Source of the DNA: Dermatophagoides farinae | Lineage: Eukaryota; Arthropoda; Arachnida; Sarcoptiformes; Pyroglyphidae | Length of the DNA stretch: 64,000 nucleotides | Direction: 5' to 3' | Assembly (NCBI RefSeq): GCF_024713945.1 | Contig: NC_134680.1 | Span: forward strand, 6,631,501-6,695,500 | Part shown: piece after piece, positions 1 through 11,809 of the stretch | Position numbering within the stretch: the stretch's first letter is position 1 | Layout: each line of letters opens with the position of its first letter | The notes under the pieces: model-generated | Databases searched by the model: none | The model's input: the letters and a program-made list of their open reading frames with translations, nothing else | Told to the model about the DNA's origin: nothing | Program-made: the position numbers and the translations under genes

Positions 1-798
1 TTTTTAAAAAAAACAAACGATCCATACTTGTACAGAGAGAGAGAGAGAGAGATTTTTTTTTCGTTTTGTATTGTTTTGTTTGTCACCAAAAAAAAATTGT
101 ACTGGATCTCAAGGAGATTTAAAATGATGATGATGATGAAAAAAATTTCTCAACCAACCAATCAACCAAAGACAAAGAAGAATTTTCTCACACATTAAAC
201 ACACACACACAGAGAAAGAGAAAGAAAAAAATTGACCAAATATTGGTCATAAATAAATCAGAAGCCTTAAAAAAAACATTTTTTTTGGTGACATGATGAA
301 TAAACAAATATATGATGAAAAAAAAATTTCAGACACACACACACCTCTCATATAGACATATATATTGGTCAAAATGGCCATTGACACCAAAAAAAGCGAA
401 AAAAACATCAATACATTACCTCATCAACGGTCAATGAATTGTAGTGAAAGAAAAAAAATTTTTGAAAAGTCTTCAACCACATACATATATGTCACATGTT
501 GTTGTTGTTGTTGTTGATTCATTCATTCATTCTATTCATTTCGATTGATTATCAATCAATTGTGATTGACCAATATCTATCTATAACCAAGGTAAATTGG
601 CCATTTGTTTGACCAAAATCTTCACCAATGGCTATATATTCGTTTTCTAGTTTTGTTTGTTTTCGCTTGGTTCATATACGAGAGTGACACATCTTTTTTT
701 TCAAAAAAAAAAAATTTTCATTTTTTAAATATTATTCTTTCACAAAAAAAAATTTTTGAAAAAGTTGAAAGTGTTGAAAGAGCACCTGTTGTTATGGA
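1..798. other. Upstream non-coding, low complexity
   Basis: No gene is seen. The stretch holds an (AG)n run near 37-52, GAT and TTG microsatellites, poly-A/T runs and AC repeats. It presumably includes distal promoter sequence of the secreted-protein gene that follows. Confidence 0.6.
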
Positions 799-806
799 TA
801 TATAAA
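799..806 (+). promoter_or_regulatory. TATA box of secreted-protein gene 1
   Basis: TATATAAA lies about 200 bp before the signal-peptide ATG at 1002. Transcription would start near 830-835, leaving a leader of about 170 bases. The paralogue at 3757 has the same box in a similar place, which supports the assignment. No initiator motif was verified. Confidence 0.5.
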
Positions 807-1001
807 AACATCAATCCAAATCAATCGATATCATTTCAAAAAACAACAACAACAACAAAACGACGAAAAACATCGAATCGAATCGATAACATTCGAATTT
901 TCATCACTCGTTTTTTTCGTTGCCCGTTTAAATTCGATATATCGATTGTTTTTCATTCGAAAATTTTTCAACATTTGAAAATTCAATACCGATATATAAA
1001 A

Positions 1002-2609
1002 ATGTTCATCAAATCATTCATTCTTTTTGTAGTTCCGGTTTTATTTTATTCAAGCAATGCAGAAACAACAGTGGCAAAATCTGGTGGAATCAAAACCACC
1101 ACAGCTAAATTATCACAACAACAAATGTCACGAATATTACCGGAATCACCAGCTACATCGCCGACAACTGTACCGGATAATTTTCGTGATTCATTACGTT
1201 TTAAAATGAAATTAGTCAATGATGCTATGCTTTATGGTGGTAGTAATTATGCTACGGCTACCGCAACAACTGCATCACCTGGAATACCGGAATTGGATGA
1301 AGCTCTGTCCATATCTAGTGCTGAACTTGGTGCCAGTAAAGAGGTTAATGTCGAAGATACAATGCGATCAATTCTTGATGCCGACCATATTACCAGCCGA
1401 CCATTGGAACCGGTTCATCGCCGTTTTTCTAGCCGAATTACCACAGGTGTTAAAAATCGTCATGGCGCCGCATTCACTGGTGATCAACGACGTTTCAAAG
1501 CGGCAGTACGTACAAAACATACATTTGAATATCGACCGGTGAAAATTGAACAATTTCGTGAACAACCGGAACCGAAAATAATTGAAGTTGAAGCACGATC
1601 ATTGCCGTTAGAAATTCATTTCAAATCTGCATCATCGCGAATTAAAATGGTGCAAGAACATCAAAAAGGTGAATTACAACAAGAAGAACGTACCCAATCA
1701 CAAGAGGAACCACAACGATTATTCCATGTGGTACGGAAACCAATCATACAGGTTCGTTTTTCGTGATGAAATTGATCGATTGATTCATATTAATAATAAT
1801 CTATTTCTATCCCAAAACAGGAAGTACGAGAAATCATTACACCATATAGACGTATTTTACAGGAAATACAACCTGTTATTGAAGAAATCCATACGGTAAT
1901 ATCACATGGTGGCCAACAACATCGTCATGAAGATGAACAACAATTAATCGGAACTGATGCCACAGTAATTGGACGACCAACTAGTGTGGAAACAGAAGAA
2001 GAATCATCGGAAATAGATAAATTTCAAAGACAAACATTGAAACCATCCACCAGCACTACCACATCAGTTACTACTGTTGCTACTACAAGACCGAAAATTG
2101 AATCATCTGCTAATTTGATGAAAAATCTTGAAAGTTTTGTCCGTGCCCAGCAACAATCATCAACTACTAGTTCCGCCGGTTCGAGCCATCGATCCACATC
2201 AGCAACGCCAAGAAGATTAGTGCAACAAACACCAATTTCATATGATTCATCATCATATGATACATCGGAATTTGAAAGATCACAAGTTTCAAGCCATGGC
2301 ATTTCAGATTCGGACATTCAACAGATTGCACCAGCAAGACAAATATTTCAACAGCAACAAATTCAACGTCGTCATGCACCATTATTGTCATTTCGTCATG
2401 CAGTAGCTGCATCAAATCAAAATTATCATTCAATAAGACCACAACACCAGCAACAACAACAACAGCAACAACAATGGCAATCGAATAATAATTGGAACCA
2501 AAATTGGAACAACAACAACAATTACAACTACAATAATCAAAATTACAATCAAAATTGGAATTACCGGAATAGCAACAACAACGACAACAACAATAATAAT
2601 CGATACTAA
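1002..2609 (+). CDS. Secreted low-complexity protein 1 with shared EVREII/PYR domain
   Basis: Two exons, 1002-1751 and 1821-2609, joined in phase 0 across a 69-bp intron, give 512 residues. The ATG at 1002 is chosen over upstream in-frame codons because it starts a clear signal peptide (MFIKSFILFVVPVLFYSSNA). Residues about 161-280 carry a conserved block: RRFKAAV, EYRPV, PLEIHFKS, RKPIIQ, then an amphipathic EVREIITPYRRILQE stretch, with HTVIS at its end. The C-terminal third is Q-, N- and Y-rich (WNQNWNNNNNYN-like), which suggests an extracellular matrix or cuticle role. The gene at 3757-5690 and the gene at 5815-6528 carry the same block, so this is a local tandem family. I do not recognise a named family, and the function is unknown. 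Confidence 0.8.
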
Positions 2610-3606
2610 ATGTGGCGATATTTTTTTTGGGAAAAAATTCGAATTAGTGATGAACGATAACAATGAATGAAACTTTTTTTTGTGCCAAAATCGATTTTTT
2701 TTCAAAATTGACCATATAGCTCAACAAATCGATTTTTGGTCAAATTTTTTTTTTGCTTTATGTATTCCGTTTTTGGTGAAATTTTTGTTTATTTAATTTA
2801 TTTTCAGGATTTTTTTTTCTTCTGCAAGCACATATTTAAGTAAAATAAAATGAACCTTGAAATTATCTTTTGAATATGATGATGAAAAATTTATTTTTTT
2901 TTTTGGAAATTTTTTTTGAAGAAAAATTTTTCGGTCATAATGTTTCGGGAACATTTCTGCACATATACACACACTTGATAGGTCATCATCGTATACAGGT
3001 CATCATTTGCATTTTGAATTTGATTATGAACAATCAACGACGACAACAACAATTAATCGATGACACTTGTGATCATCATGATTATCACTATTTACCAAAT
3101 CACTTTATACATTGTGCATCTCTGTATGTGTGTGTGTGTTCCAACCACAGATACTTCAAAAATTTATTTGATAATCATTTGAAAAACAACAAACAAAAAA
3201 AAATCTTGAAATGAAAAGTAGTAGTAGCAAGCCAAAAAATGAAAATGAAAGCATCAATCTATCGATCCACTCGACGAATTTTTTTCCATTTTGTTTCGAA
3301 AGAAAGAAAAAAGAATGGGCAACCTAAAAAAAAAATTTTTGATCCAATTTTTAATTCAACAAAAAAAATCGTTTCCTTGATGATGGTGGTGGTTTTTTTT
3401 GAACAAAATTCAAGTGGTTCATAAATTTTTTTTTCTGGAGCTACCTACGCACAATAAATCATCATCCAGTCAAACCAAATTTTTGTTGTTTCGATCAGAA
3501 TCAATAATGAACCTAGAGATTTGTAGTAAGAGAGAGAGAGAGAGAGAGAGAGAGATAAAGAGACTTTATGTTTGGTCACATTAATGGATTGGCGAATAAA
3601 ATTTTC
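2610..3606. other. Intergenic spacer between secreted genes 1 and 2
   Basis: About 1 kb of poly-T/A tracts, a candidate AATAAA-type signal near 2842, a TG run near 3127 and a long (GA)n run at about 3531-3556. No supportable gene is seen. It would hold the 3' UTR of gene 1 and the promoter of gene 2. Confidence 0.6.
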
Positions 3607-3614
3607 TATATAAA
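3607..3614 (+). promoter_or_regulatory. TATA box of secreted-protein gene 2
   Basis: TATATAAA sits 150 bp before the start codon at 3757, so the predicted transcription start is about 3637-3642 (AATCATTCCAATTTCG region). It matches the box of the paralogue upstream. It also supports placing the start codon in a separate short leader exon rather than inside the long downstream open frame. Confidence 0.5.
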
Positions 3615-3756
3615 AATTCAATCAGATTCGACCAGATCAATCATTCCAATTTCGTAACAACAACGACAACAACCACAACAAACGACGACGAAGACGACGA
3701 TAATCCGATTATCATTAATTTCATCCTTTAACCAGGCAATAATATAATTGAATATA

Positions 3757-5690
3757 ATGGTAAAATAATCGATTGTTTTATTTTCTTTCACATTTTCACC
3801 ATCGATAATCGATTATAATTCATTTTTATTATTCATTAATAGGATTTAATTAGATTATTATTGATAATAACATTGATTATTAATACCTGTTATGGCATTT
3901 TACGTCATAATAATCATTTTAATAATCACCATCATCATCATCATCATCTATTATCAATAAACGGAAATCCTATAGCAACCACTGATACGACGTTGACCAC
4001 TACTACAACACCATTATCTACTACAATAACAACAACTGAATCACCATTATCATCATCATCATCATTCACCACAACCGATTCAACACAACAACAACAACAG
4101 AATCGTATAAATTCATTTGTAAAGAATTTACGTAAAAATGTTTTTGCAACAAATCCATTTCATTATTCATATGGTGGTAAAATGATGAATTTGATTCAAC
4201 CGTTGCAGCAGCAGCAGCATCAGCAACAAAAACTGGAACAAGAAACTGAAAATCCTGTACAATTTGATGATTGTTTAGGTGTACAACAGCCGAGAAAATC
4301 TCAATCACGATCAGATTTGAATATTGTCGCACAACAACAGCCATCAATGCCTTTTTCAACATCGACACCGACGCCATCGGAACAACAATTGGAACAATTC
4401 ATTCAATCATTAAAACCACAAAATATGGATGCTGACATTGAAGATGATAATGCCGATTCTGGTAAAGATGATAATATTAATAAAACTAATGATTTAATGA
4501 ACACTGGTGATGATGAAAATCAACCAAGAAAACATTCTGATTTTGAAATCGATTTAATTGATTCATCGATTAAACCACAACAACAACAGAATAGAAATTT
4601 TGAAAATGAACGTTTCGAACAACAGAATCTAATGATTGATTCTATTTCGGCTAAAAATGGCCAACAAATGTCAAATAATCAACAAAAAAATAATCGCCGT
4701 GGTCAACCACAACGTTTTAAAGCGGCGGTTCTCACACGTTATTCAATGGAATATCGGCCGATTGATTCCAATCTATTGGCTGAACATCATCATCATGAAA
4801 TTGAAGGTGATGATTTAAATGCTGGTGATGAACGAATCATTGAAGTATTGCCACAAAGTCGTCCATTACAAATTCATTTTAAATCACCATCAAATCGAAT
4901 AAAAGTTGTACAATCATCGATCAATGATAATGGAAAACAAGAAGAAAATATCCACCAGGAACCAGAAATAGAACGAACAGAAGAAGAACCACGTCTTTAT
5001 TATCAACAGATACGTAAACCAATTCTGCAACAAGTACATGAAATAATTATGCCATATCGTAAAGTAATACAGGAAGTGAAACCGGTAGTGGAACAAGTTC
5101 ACACGGTAGTCACATCATCTCGATCTCCACAACCATTTACTGTACAATCTAAGTTTCGTAAATCCAATTCAATCAATCAATCAACCACAACAGCAACGGC
5201 AACAGAATTGAATAAATTTAATCGTTCACCAATTTCACGATTCAAACAAATTCAACAGCAACAAAAACAACAACATCCAAATCAAAAGGAACAATTTCAA
5301 TCATCAACAATCAATGAAGATTCACCAACAGTAACACTAAGTCCATTATTGATTGGTGTTGAACAAATGGTTGAACCAAATGTTGGTGGTGATAATGGTA
5401 ATGGCCAACAACAGCAACAACATTTAACACAAAAACCAATGTTGTCCACTACAACGTCCACATTGATCCATAATAATGATAATCAACAACAACGACAATT
5501 GATGAAAGAATTGCTTCTTAAAATTCTACCACAACCTCATCATTATGGATCATCGTCAGTATTACCATTATCTCAATCATCATTGATCGATGGTAGTGTC
5601 AGTGGTGGTGGTGGTCATTATGGATCATCATCACGGCCATCTCTTTTATCATCATCAATGAATGTTGGTGGTACAAAATCCGTTATTTAG
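3757..5690 (+). CDS. Secreted low-complexity protein 2, same domain, start codon in its own exon
   Basis: The long open frame 3843-5690 has no ATG before its signal-peptide-like segment. Upstream, ATG at 3757-3759 is followed directly by GTAAAA, and an acceptor (ATTAATAG) ends at 3842. Joining the two gives ATG|GAT TTA ATT, that is MDLIRLLLIITLIINTCYG, a good signal peptide. The protein is 616 residues with an 83-bp intron right after the start codon. Residues about 290-426 repeat the family block: QRFKAAV, EYRPI, RPLQIHFKS, RKPILQQVHEIIMPYRK, then EQVHTVV. The rest is H-, Q-, S- and T-rich, with a glycine/serine tail. It is probably an extracellular structural protein. It is tail-to-tail with gene 3, with stops 125 bp apart. 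Function unknown. Confidence 0.78.
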
Positions 5691-5814
5691 AATTTTAAAA
5701 TTTTTTTTTTTCGAGAAAAAAATTAATTTTTTTCAGGTTTTTTTCACTCATTTTTTCTATTTTTTTATTTTGTTTTCATTCAATTTGATGATGGAAAATT
5801 AAATCACATTTCCT

Positions 5815-6528
5815 CTATTGATTTGATAATGATTGTAAATTTAAATTTAATGATCGTTCATCAATGACATGTTGTTGTTGCTGTGGTTCATGGTGATGAT
5901 TCGATTGGTCGTCATCTTCTTGACCATGATGTAATGACGGTGATGGAGGTGATTTCTGTTGATGATGATTATTAGCTGTTGAAACAATGGTTTTAACAAT
6001 TTGCTTCATCGGAAGTATTTCCTGTACGATGGTTTTTGTTGGTATGATTATTTCATGTACATTTTGATGTATTGGTTTTTTTATCAATTGTTTCAATTGT
6101 ATTGTTGGTTCATGAATTTCTTGCACATCTAATGGATTTTGTCGATGATAATATTTTGGCGGTTTTATCAATTGTTCCAAATGCAGTGAACTTGATTGTG
6201 ATAGAAATTTTAATTTCAATTCATTATCATTTGATTTGATCACAATTTCCGGTATAGAATTTGCAGGTAATTTTGGTGGTTGGTTAATTTGCTGTAATTT
6301 TAATTGACGTTCCGTTTGAACGGCTAAAATGATTTTTCCATCTTGTTTTGATTGACAATCATGATGTGATGAAGCTGGTGGGGGTGGTGGTGGATGCCAT
6401 AATGATGATTTTGTTTCGGCAGCTATTTCCACCAGATGATTATCATCCGCATCATTATTAGCAGCATTGATCAAATGAATTGCATTGAACATGATGAATG
6501 AGAACCAAAACATCATCATATCCATCAT
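5815..6528 (-). CDS. Secreted protein 3, diverged member of the same family
   Basis: A single exon of 237 residues. The ATG at 6528 is the first in-frame one; a GTG further up is not needed. It opens with a hydrophobic leader (MMDMMMFWFSFIMFNAIHL) ending near INAANN. Residues about 65-187 keep a weakened family block: KIILAVQ, then an IPEIVIKS/LKLKF segment, KKPIHQNVHEIIIPTK, VQEILPMKQIVKTIVS. It lacks the long glutamine and serine tails of genes 1 and 2 and lies on the opposite strand, so it probably arose by an inverted duplication followed by divergence. A polyproline run sits near residue 47. Function unknown. Confidence 0.72.
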   Translation of the reverse strand: MMDMMMFWFSFIMFNAIHLINAANNDADDNHLVEIAAETKSSLWHPPPPPPASSHHDCQSKQDGKIILAVQTERQLKLQQINQPPKLPANSIPEIVIKSNDNELKLKFLSQSSSLHLEQLIKPPKYYHRQNPLDVQEIHEPTIQLKQLIKKPIHQNVHEIIIPTKTIVQEILPMKQIVKTIVSTANNHHQQKSPPSPSLHHGQEDDDQSNHHHEPQQQQHVIDERSLNLNLQSLSNQ

Positions 6529-8513
6529 AACCGGCACCAGTGATGTTTAATCAATCCAATGTTGATCAAGAAAAACCAAAAACCAAAAAACACACACACC
6601 GAAAAAGAAAAAAAACCCAATCCAAATAAAAAATGGCAAACGGTTTTTATTCGATCGAGGAAAACAAAAAAAAAATCCAATCAGAAACCTCAATGACGTA
6701 AGCAGAAAAAGAAATTTCTTAATCATCATTATCGGTCAACAACAACAACAACAAAAACTAGATCATTTGAATTTGATTTAAGAAAGAAAAAATAAACACC
6801 TCCACCATCACCATCACTGACACATATTTGTTTTTGATTAATTAATTAATTAATTAATCAGGAAACAAAATGAAACAAAAATTATTCATCAAAATCTTAT
6901 TTTGCATACATCTTCCGTACGTCATTCATGAACACGATGTCGTGTTGTTTTTGTTTCCTCATATACAACAATAAACAATGGACAAAATCGATACATACCT
7001 TTATGATATGATGATGGACAAGATGACATAAATGAATGGCTCAATGGATCAATCAGATGATGATGGTGAAACAAACAATAAGAGAACAACAACAACAATG
7101 TATCGGATGAATTTTCTTTTGTTTGATGACGATCAATCAATCAATCAATCAATCGATCGATCGATCGATTAATTGAATAATTCAATTTGTATTGTATGTA
7201 TGTTGAACAGATGATGATGATGTCTTTATTGGTGGCGCCAATGTCATCATTCAGATTATTATCACAAATCGATTTAATTAAATTATATAAATGATCATCA
7301 CTTATCACGATTATCATAATGGATGTGGATCATTAATTTTTGTATGTGTGTGTTGGTGCGGTCAGTCAAAATTGATGGCGATCTTGTCGCAAGTATTAAA
7401 ATTCATATAATTGAATCGTTTCGAATTTTGTTTTCTTCTCTATAGATCGATCGATTGTTTGATTATTTCATGCTTTTCATCACTGATTCATGATGATGAT
7501 GATGATGATTTTTTTTCACACATTTTCAATTCGTTTTGACCAAAAAAAAAAATTACATGTTCAGATAAAATGTTTTTTTTTCATAAAATCAATTCGATTC
7601 AGATTGAATGAGTAAATCGGGAAAAAAACGAATTGTTTCGATGATGATTATTATTATGATTAAAATGATGATGATGATGATGATGGTAAACGAGGAAAAC
7701 GGAAGCAAAAACCACACACACACACACGGTAGTTGATTGATTGATTGATCGGTAAATCCATCGCGCAGTGATCATCATCATCAACAACAACAACAACAAC
7801 ATGGATTGATCGATCGATCAATGAAATAAAATAAAACCCACATCAATATTTATTTAACAACAACAACAACAAAAAAATTTGAATGAATACAAAAAAAAAT
7901 ACTTTATTGATTTTTTGTGAAAACAACCAAACACACACACACACACACAGATTCGAACTAAATGTATCGATTGTATCGATAGTTTGTGTTTTTTTGTTTT
8001 CATTATCGATACTTCCCGATTTTTTTTGTCTGTTGTATTTTATTAAGCCCGTATCTCATTTGTTCCGAAAAAAATATAACCCATTGTTTTCTGTTTTGTT
8101 TCATTTCAAACCACAACAACGCATCACTCATCATCATCATTATCATTACCAGCATCAGAAGCATCATACATCGATATGAAAAGAAAAAAAAATTTGTACG
8201 ATACCTAATCATCACCATGTGATAACGTGACAAACATATGAAAACATTAAACACAAGGGAAAAAAAGAATGGAAACAAACACAATCATCGATCGATCGAT
8301 GATGACGAATCGGATTTTTTTTTTATTTATTGATCAATCAACAACAATCTCAATAACCGGACAACGACGATGATGATGATTATGGCAAAATAAAAATGGA
8401 AATAAAGAAAGAAAATTTGGTCATTCAAATAACCGAATAACGAAATGATGACAACAAACACAAACAAACAAAAAAATTTAATTTTAAAACTAAAAAATCA
8501 AAGAAAATCATTA
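6529..8513. other. 2-kb gene-free spacer with microsatellites
   Basis: The stretch holds (TTAA)n near 6838, (ATCA/ATCG)n near 7133-7170, (GAT)n, (AC)n near 7934 and (CAA)n runs. Short open frames here are repeat-driven (H-, M- or N-rich) and were not accepted. It must contain the promoter of secreted gene 3 and the 3' end of the RMDN1-like gene. Confidence 0.55.
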
Positions 8514-9284
8514 TCAACCTAATGTTTCTTTGATTTTCAACAATTCTTGCCGTATCAATTCATCGGATTTATTACAACATTGTTGTTGTAATCCTTTTTC
8601 AATAATCTGTTTGGCATCCAGAATTTTATGTTCTTTTATCAACAGATATGCTAATGTAATATAATTATCAATAAAATCTGGCTGTAATTCAATGGATCGG
8701 CGTAGTTTTGATTCACCATCCAGTAGATTTAATTTCGGTATCACCACATTGGGTCCTAAACGTTTTTGAAAGATTTTCTGCTCATCTTCTGATAACATTG
8801 ATAATGCTAATTGAAATCTGCCTTGCATAAACAATACCAGATGATCATTGGTGATCTTTTGATTCGATTCTTTTTGTTTTTCTTGTTGCTGTAAACATTT
8901 ATCTAAATATTGAAGAAAATTTGCCGTATAAAGAATTTTACGTTCAACATTTGCCATTTCAAATAATGCTAAACGACCATGTGCCATTGCTGACCATTTA
9001 TATGCATAGAAAATGTTTCCATCACCACCACCAACACTTTCGTTTTGCTGTTTGGTAAACAATTCTATTGATTTTTCTGCATAACGTAATGATTCAATTG
9101 TCTTCAATTTTATCTCTTCATCATTGGATAGATTCAAGCATTTATAATAAACAATCGATGCTAAACGCCATGCCAGTTCTGGATCTTGTTGCCAATGTTG
9201 ATTGAGCATCTCTTTTTCCAATTGATTATAATCACAATTTTTTTTACCAATTTCATCATCATATTTCTGATATATTGATGACAT
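8514..9284 (-). CDS. RMDN1: Regulator of microtubule dynamics protein 1-like (TPR)
   Basis: A single exon of 256 residues, starting at the ATG at 9284 (MSSIYQKYDDE); an upstream TTG in frame is ignored. The order of motifs fits the RMDN/FAM82 family: an N-terminal DPELAWRLASIVYYK repeat, AEKSIELF, YKWSAMAHGRLALFE, then a conserved LRRSIELQPDFIDNYITLA TPR and a final TPR-like helix pair. Family members associate with microtubules, spindle poles and mitochondria or ER contacts. Compared with human RMDN1 (about 314 residues) the N-terminal extension is missing, so mitochondrial targeting is not evident. A TATAAATA box lies upstream at 9447-9454. Confidence 0.8.
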   Translation of the reverse strand: MSSIYQKYDDEIGKKNCDYNQLEKEMLNQHWQQDPELAWRLASIVYYKCLNLSNDEEIKLKTIESLRYAEKSIELFTKQQNESVGGGDGNIFYAYKWSAMAHGRLALFEMANVERKILYTANFLQYLDKCLQQQEKQKESNQKITNDHLVLFMQGRFQLALSMLSEDEQKIFQKRLGPNVVIPKLNLLDGESKLRRSIELQPDFIDNYITLAYLLIKEHKILDAKQIIEKGLQQQCCNKSDELIRQELLKIKETLG

Positions 9285-9446
9285 TTTTTTTTCTTTCAAA
9301 ATCGTTTGTCACGTATGTTTAGCTCGAAAAAAAAAAATTTCGTCGTACAAATCAAATCAAAAACAAAAATTCTTCGATCAATCAATCACAGTGCAATCGA
9401 TAAAAACAAAATTTGAATTACTATTGGGCCATTGATCCGGATCTTT

Positions 9447-9454
9447 TATTTATA
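9447..9454 (-). promoter_or_regulatory. TATA-like box upstream of RMDN1-like gene
   Basis: On the minus strand GGGTATAAATAAAAG lies about 165 bp before the start codon at 9284. It is the only box of this kind in that spacer. Inference from motif and distance only. Confidence 0.35.
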
Positions 9455-10651
9455 CCCAGCAAAAAAGAAAATGTTCGATTTTTTTCTGTGAACCGAATTC
9501 AAATCAAATTTTAATCCAAACAAATCAATGCACTCGACTGACCGAACAAACAAACCAAAAAAAAAAAAATTCAAATTCGAAAATTCAACGCAATGATTTT
9601 ATCGTTCAAACGAAAAAAAAGAACGCCAAATGTCAGGTAATGATTTCGAAATTTTTCTTTCTCTTTTCTTGTCATTTGATTTGGTTTGATTTGATTTGAT
9701 TTGATAAACTCAAATTTGATGAATTCGATAATTTTTTTTTTCGAATGCTGATGATGATTTATTTTATTCAAAGTGAATCGAAGGATTGATAAGTTTTTTT
9801 CTTCCAAAAATGATGATCACATTACTTGTTGATTGTGTGGAGTTGCCAAGCGATTCAACATCGACGACGACGACGACGACAACGACTACAACGGCATAAT
9901 GGGTCGCCTGATTGGCCCAATCTCAATCAATCAATCATTTATATGACAAATATCAATTATCAATCAATCAATCAAAAGAACATTGATTCGATCAATATAT
10001 TTTTTTTTCATTTCCATTTAGATTTTGATTTTTGGTTTGGGAAAATTTTTTTTTTTTCGTTATCATAATTTTAAATGGTGATGAGAGATCGTTATGAATT
10101 TTCATATTTTATTCAAATTTGATTTGATTACTCATTGATTTTGTGTTGCGTATGATGATGATGATGCTGATGATGATGATGATGATGATGGCCATTTTAA
10201 AATCATGAAATGGGATTCAATTTTTTTTGATGAAAATCCGGTTGTAGATGTTCGGGATATTCACCAAGGCCAATTAACTATAACACACAGAGAATGAATA
10301 TATAGCAATAACAACGTAGTGTAACAAATAGATAAACATAAAAAATATATTAATAATGCATTTTTTTCAGTGGTCTAATAATAGGCAAATGTCGAAGTAG
10401 TTGCATATACAGGTTGAATAATTATGTAATTGATAAAACAAAAACAAAAATGTCATAAGAGGCTCTATATAAAGGAATGACGTCGTTTAACGATGAGAAA
10501 TGTATGAGAAAGATCAATGTTTTTTTTTCCATTTTCAATGATTATAAATCAATAATATATGGTCGTCGTTTATAATTTCATTGTATGATGTGATTGAATG
10601 AATGAATGGATGGATTTCAATTGTTTGTTTGTTTGTTTGTTTTTTTTTCTT
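9455..10651. other. Spacer between RMDN1-like and MIOX genes
   Basis: About 1.2 kb with GAT, TTGATTTGATT-type and CAA repeats. Two short open frames (minus 9571-9807 and plus 9826-10068) have low-complexity translations and no splice or signal context. No gene is supported. Confidence 0.55.
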
Positions 10652-11673
10652 TCACCAGCTAACCAATCCAGGTATATATTTATCAATCAATGATTGATAA
10701 TATGGAACCAATTTTGGTATGTCTGGTATTTCCGGTGTTTTAGAATAAAGATCAAATTTGTTAAATTCTCGGATCCAAGGTAACATATGTAGATCATGTT
10801 TAGAACATAGATGATAATAATCGCCACCAGTATGCCATGGATAGAATGAATGAAAACGTATGATGTAGAATGCTTGTTCTGGTAATGAACAATCTGGATG
10901 ATTTTTCAATACTTGATACATATATTCATCGTGGCCCCATGACATAACAACCTGTTTCAATCCACAATTTGGTTGATAGATACCATATTCTGTATTATAA
11001 TCAGAATTTGTTGTATCTGGATTATCCATGAATGTTTGTTCAGCATATACAACGGATTTAGCCACCTGGCAACCCAATGGAAATGTATCACCAACAACAG
11101 CCCATTGTGGTTCACCATAAACAGCCATTAATTTACCCAAGTCATGTATTAATCCAGTCAAATGAAACCAATCCAGATCCGGATGTGCTTCACGTATACG
11201 TTCAGCTGTTTGAAATGCATGTATAATATTTGGTAGATCAACATCAGGATCGGATTCATCCACTAGGCAATTCAAATTTTCCAATGCATCCATTATTGTC
11301 ATTTTAAGTTTATCAAAACGTGTCCAATGATGTAAACGATTACGTGCAAATTCTAATGTTTGATTTGTATGCATTAAACGATATGTGTCAAATACACGTT
11401 TCTGGATATAATCATCCTATAGAATTGTAAAATTCAATTAATAAAAATCAATCAATCAAAGAGAGAAAAAAAACCAACCTGATTAATAGTATAAATACGA
11501 TATTCTTCTGGTGATTTATGTTCAGGACGAAAATGTTCCGAAGGATCCAGATAATAAATGGATTCAGATGCCAAAGAATCATTGGATTTTTTACGTAAAA
11601 CATTAGCAGTAGTAATAGCTTCTGGTGATAGAAGATGTTCTTGTTGACTTTCTTTTGCTATGGCTAAATCCAT
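10652..11673 (-). CDS. MIOX: Myo-inositol oxygenase
   Basis: This enzyme cleaves myo-inositol with O2 to D-glucuronate, using a di-iron centre in the cytosol. Exons 11479-11673 and 10652-11416 join in phase 0 over a 62-bp intron (CAG|GTTGG ... CTATAG|GAT), giving 319 residues. All metal-ligand motifs of the family are visible: HAFQTAERIREAH, HDLGK, SWGHDEYMYQ, FHSFYPWHTGGDYY and REFNKFDLY. The C-terminus PYYQSLIDKYIPGLVSW matches the family end. The start is uncertain. The frame is open to an ATG at 11784, but a TATA box at 11801-11809 puts transcription start near 11775, so the ATG at 11673 (MDLAIAKES) is preferred; this also gives a length close to the usual 285-320. Confidence 0.93.
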
Positions 11674-11800
11674 AATTAATTTTTGAAGAAAACGAAATAA
11701 AAGTTGAACAGTAAATTGTTGTTGTTGTTGAAAAATTAATTGATTCGATTCATTCGAGGTTTGAATTTGATTTGATTTATACATCCATTGTAACAAGGCA

Positions 11801-11809
11801 TTTTATATA
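11801..11809 (-). promoter_or_regulatory. TATA box of MIOX
   Basis: The minus strand reads GCATATATAAAATGCC here. At the usual 25-30 bp distance, transcription would begin near 11775. That is downstream of an out-of-frame ATG inside the box region and close to the in-frame ATG at 11784, so the box favours the ATG at 11673 as start. Confidence 0.45.

Noticed and set aside
2430-2705. Minus-strand hydrophobic frame (I/V/L runs)
   Set aside because: Antisense of the N/Q-rich tail of secreted gene 1.
9826-10068. Plus-strand RRRRRRQRLQRH frame
   Set aside because: An artefact of a CGA repeat; it starts without good context and ends in poly-F.
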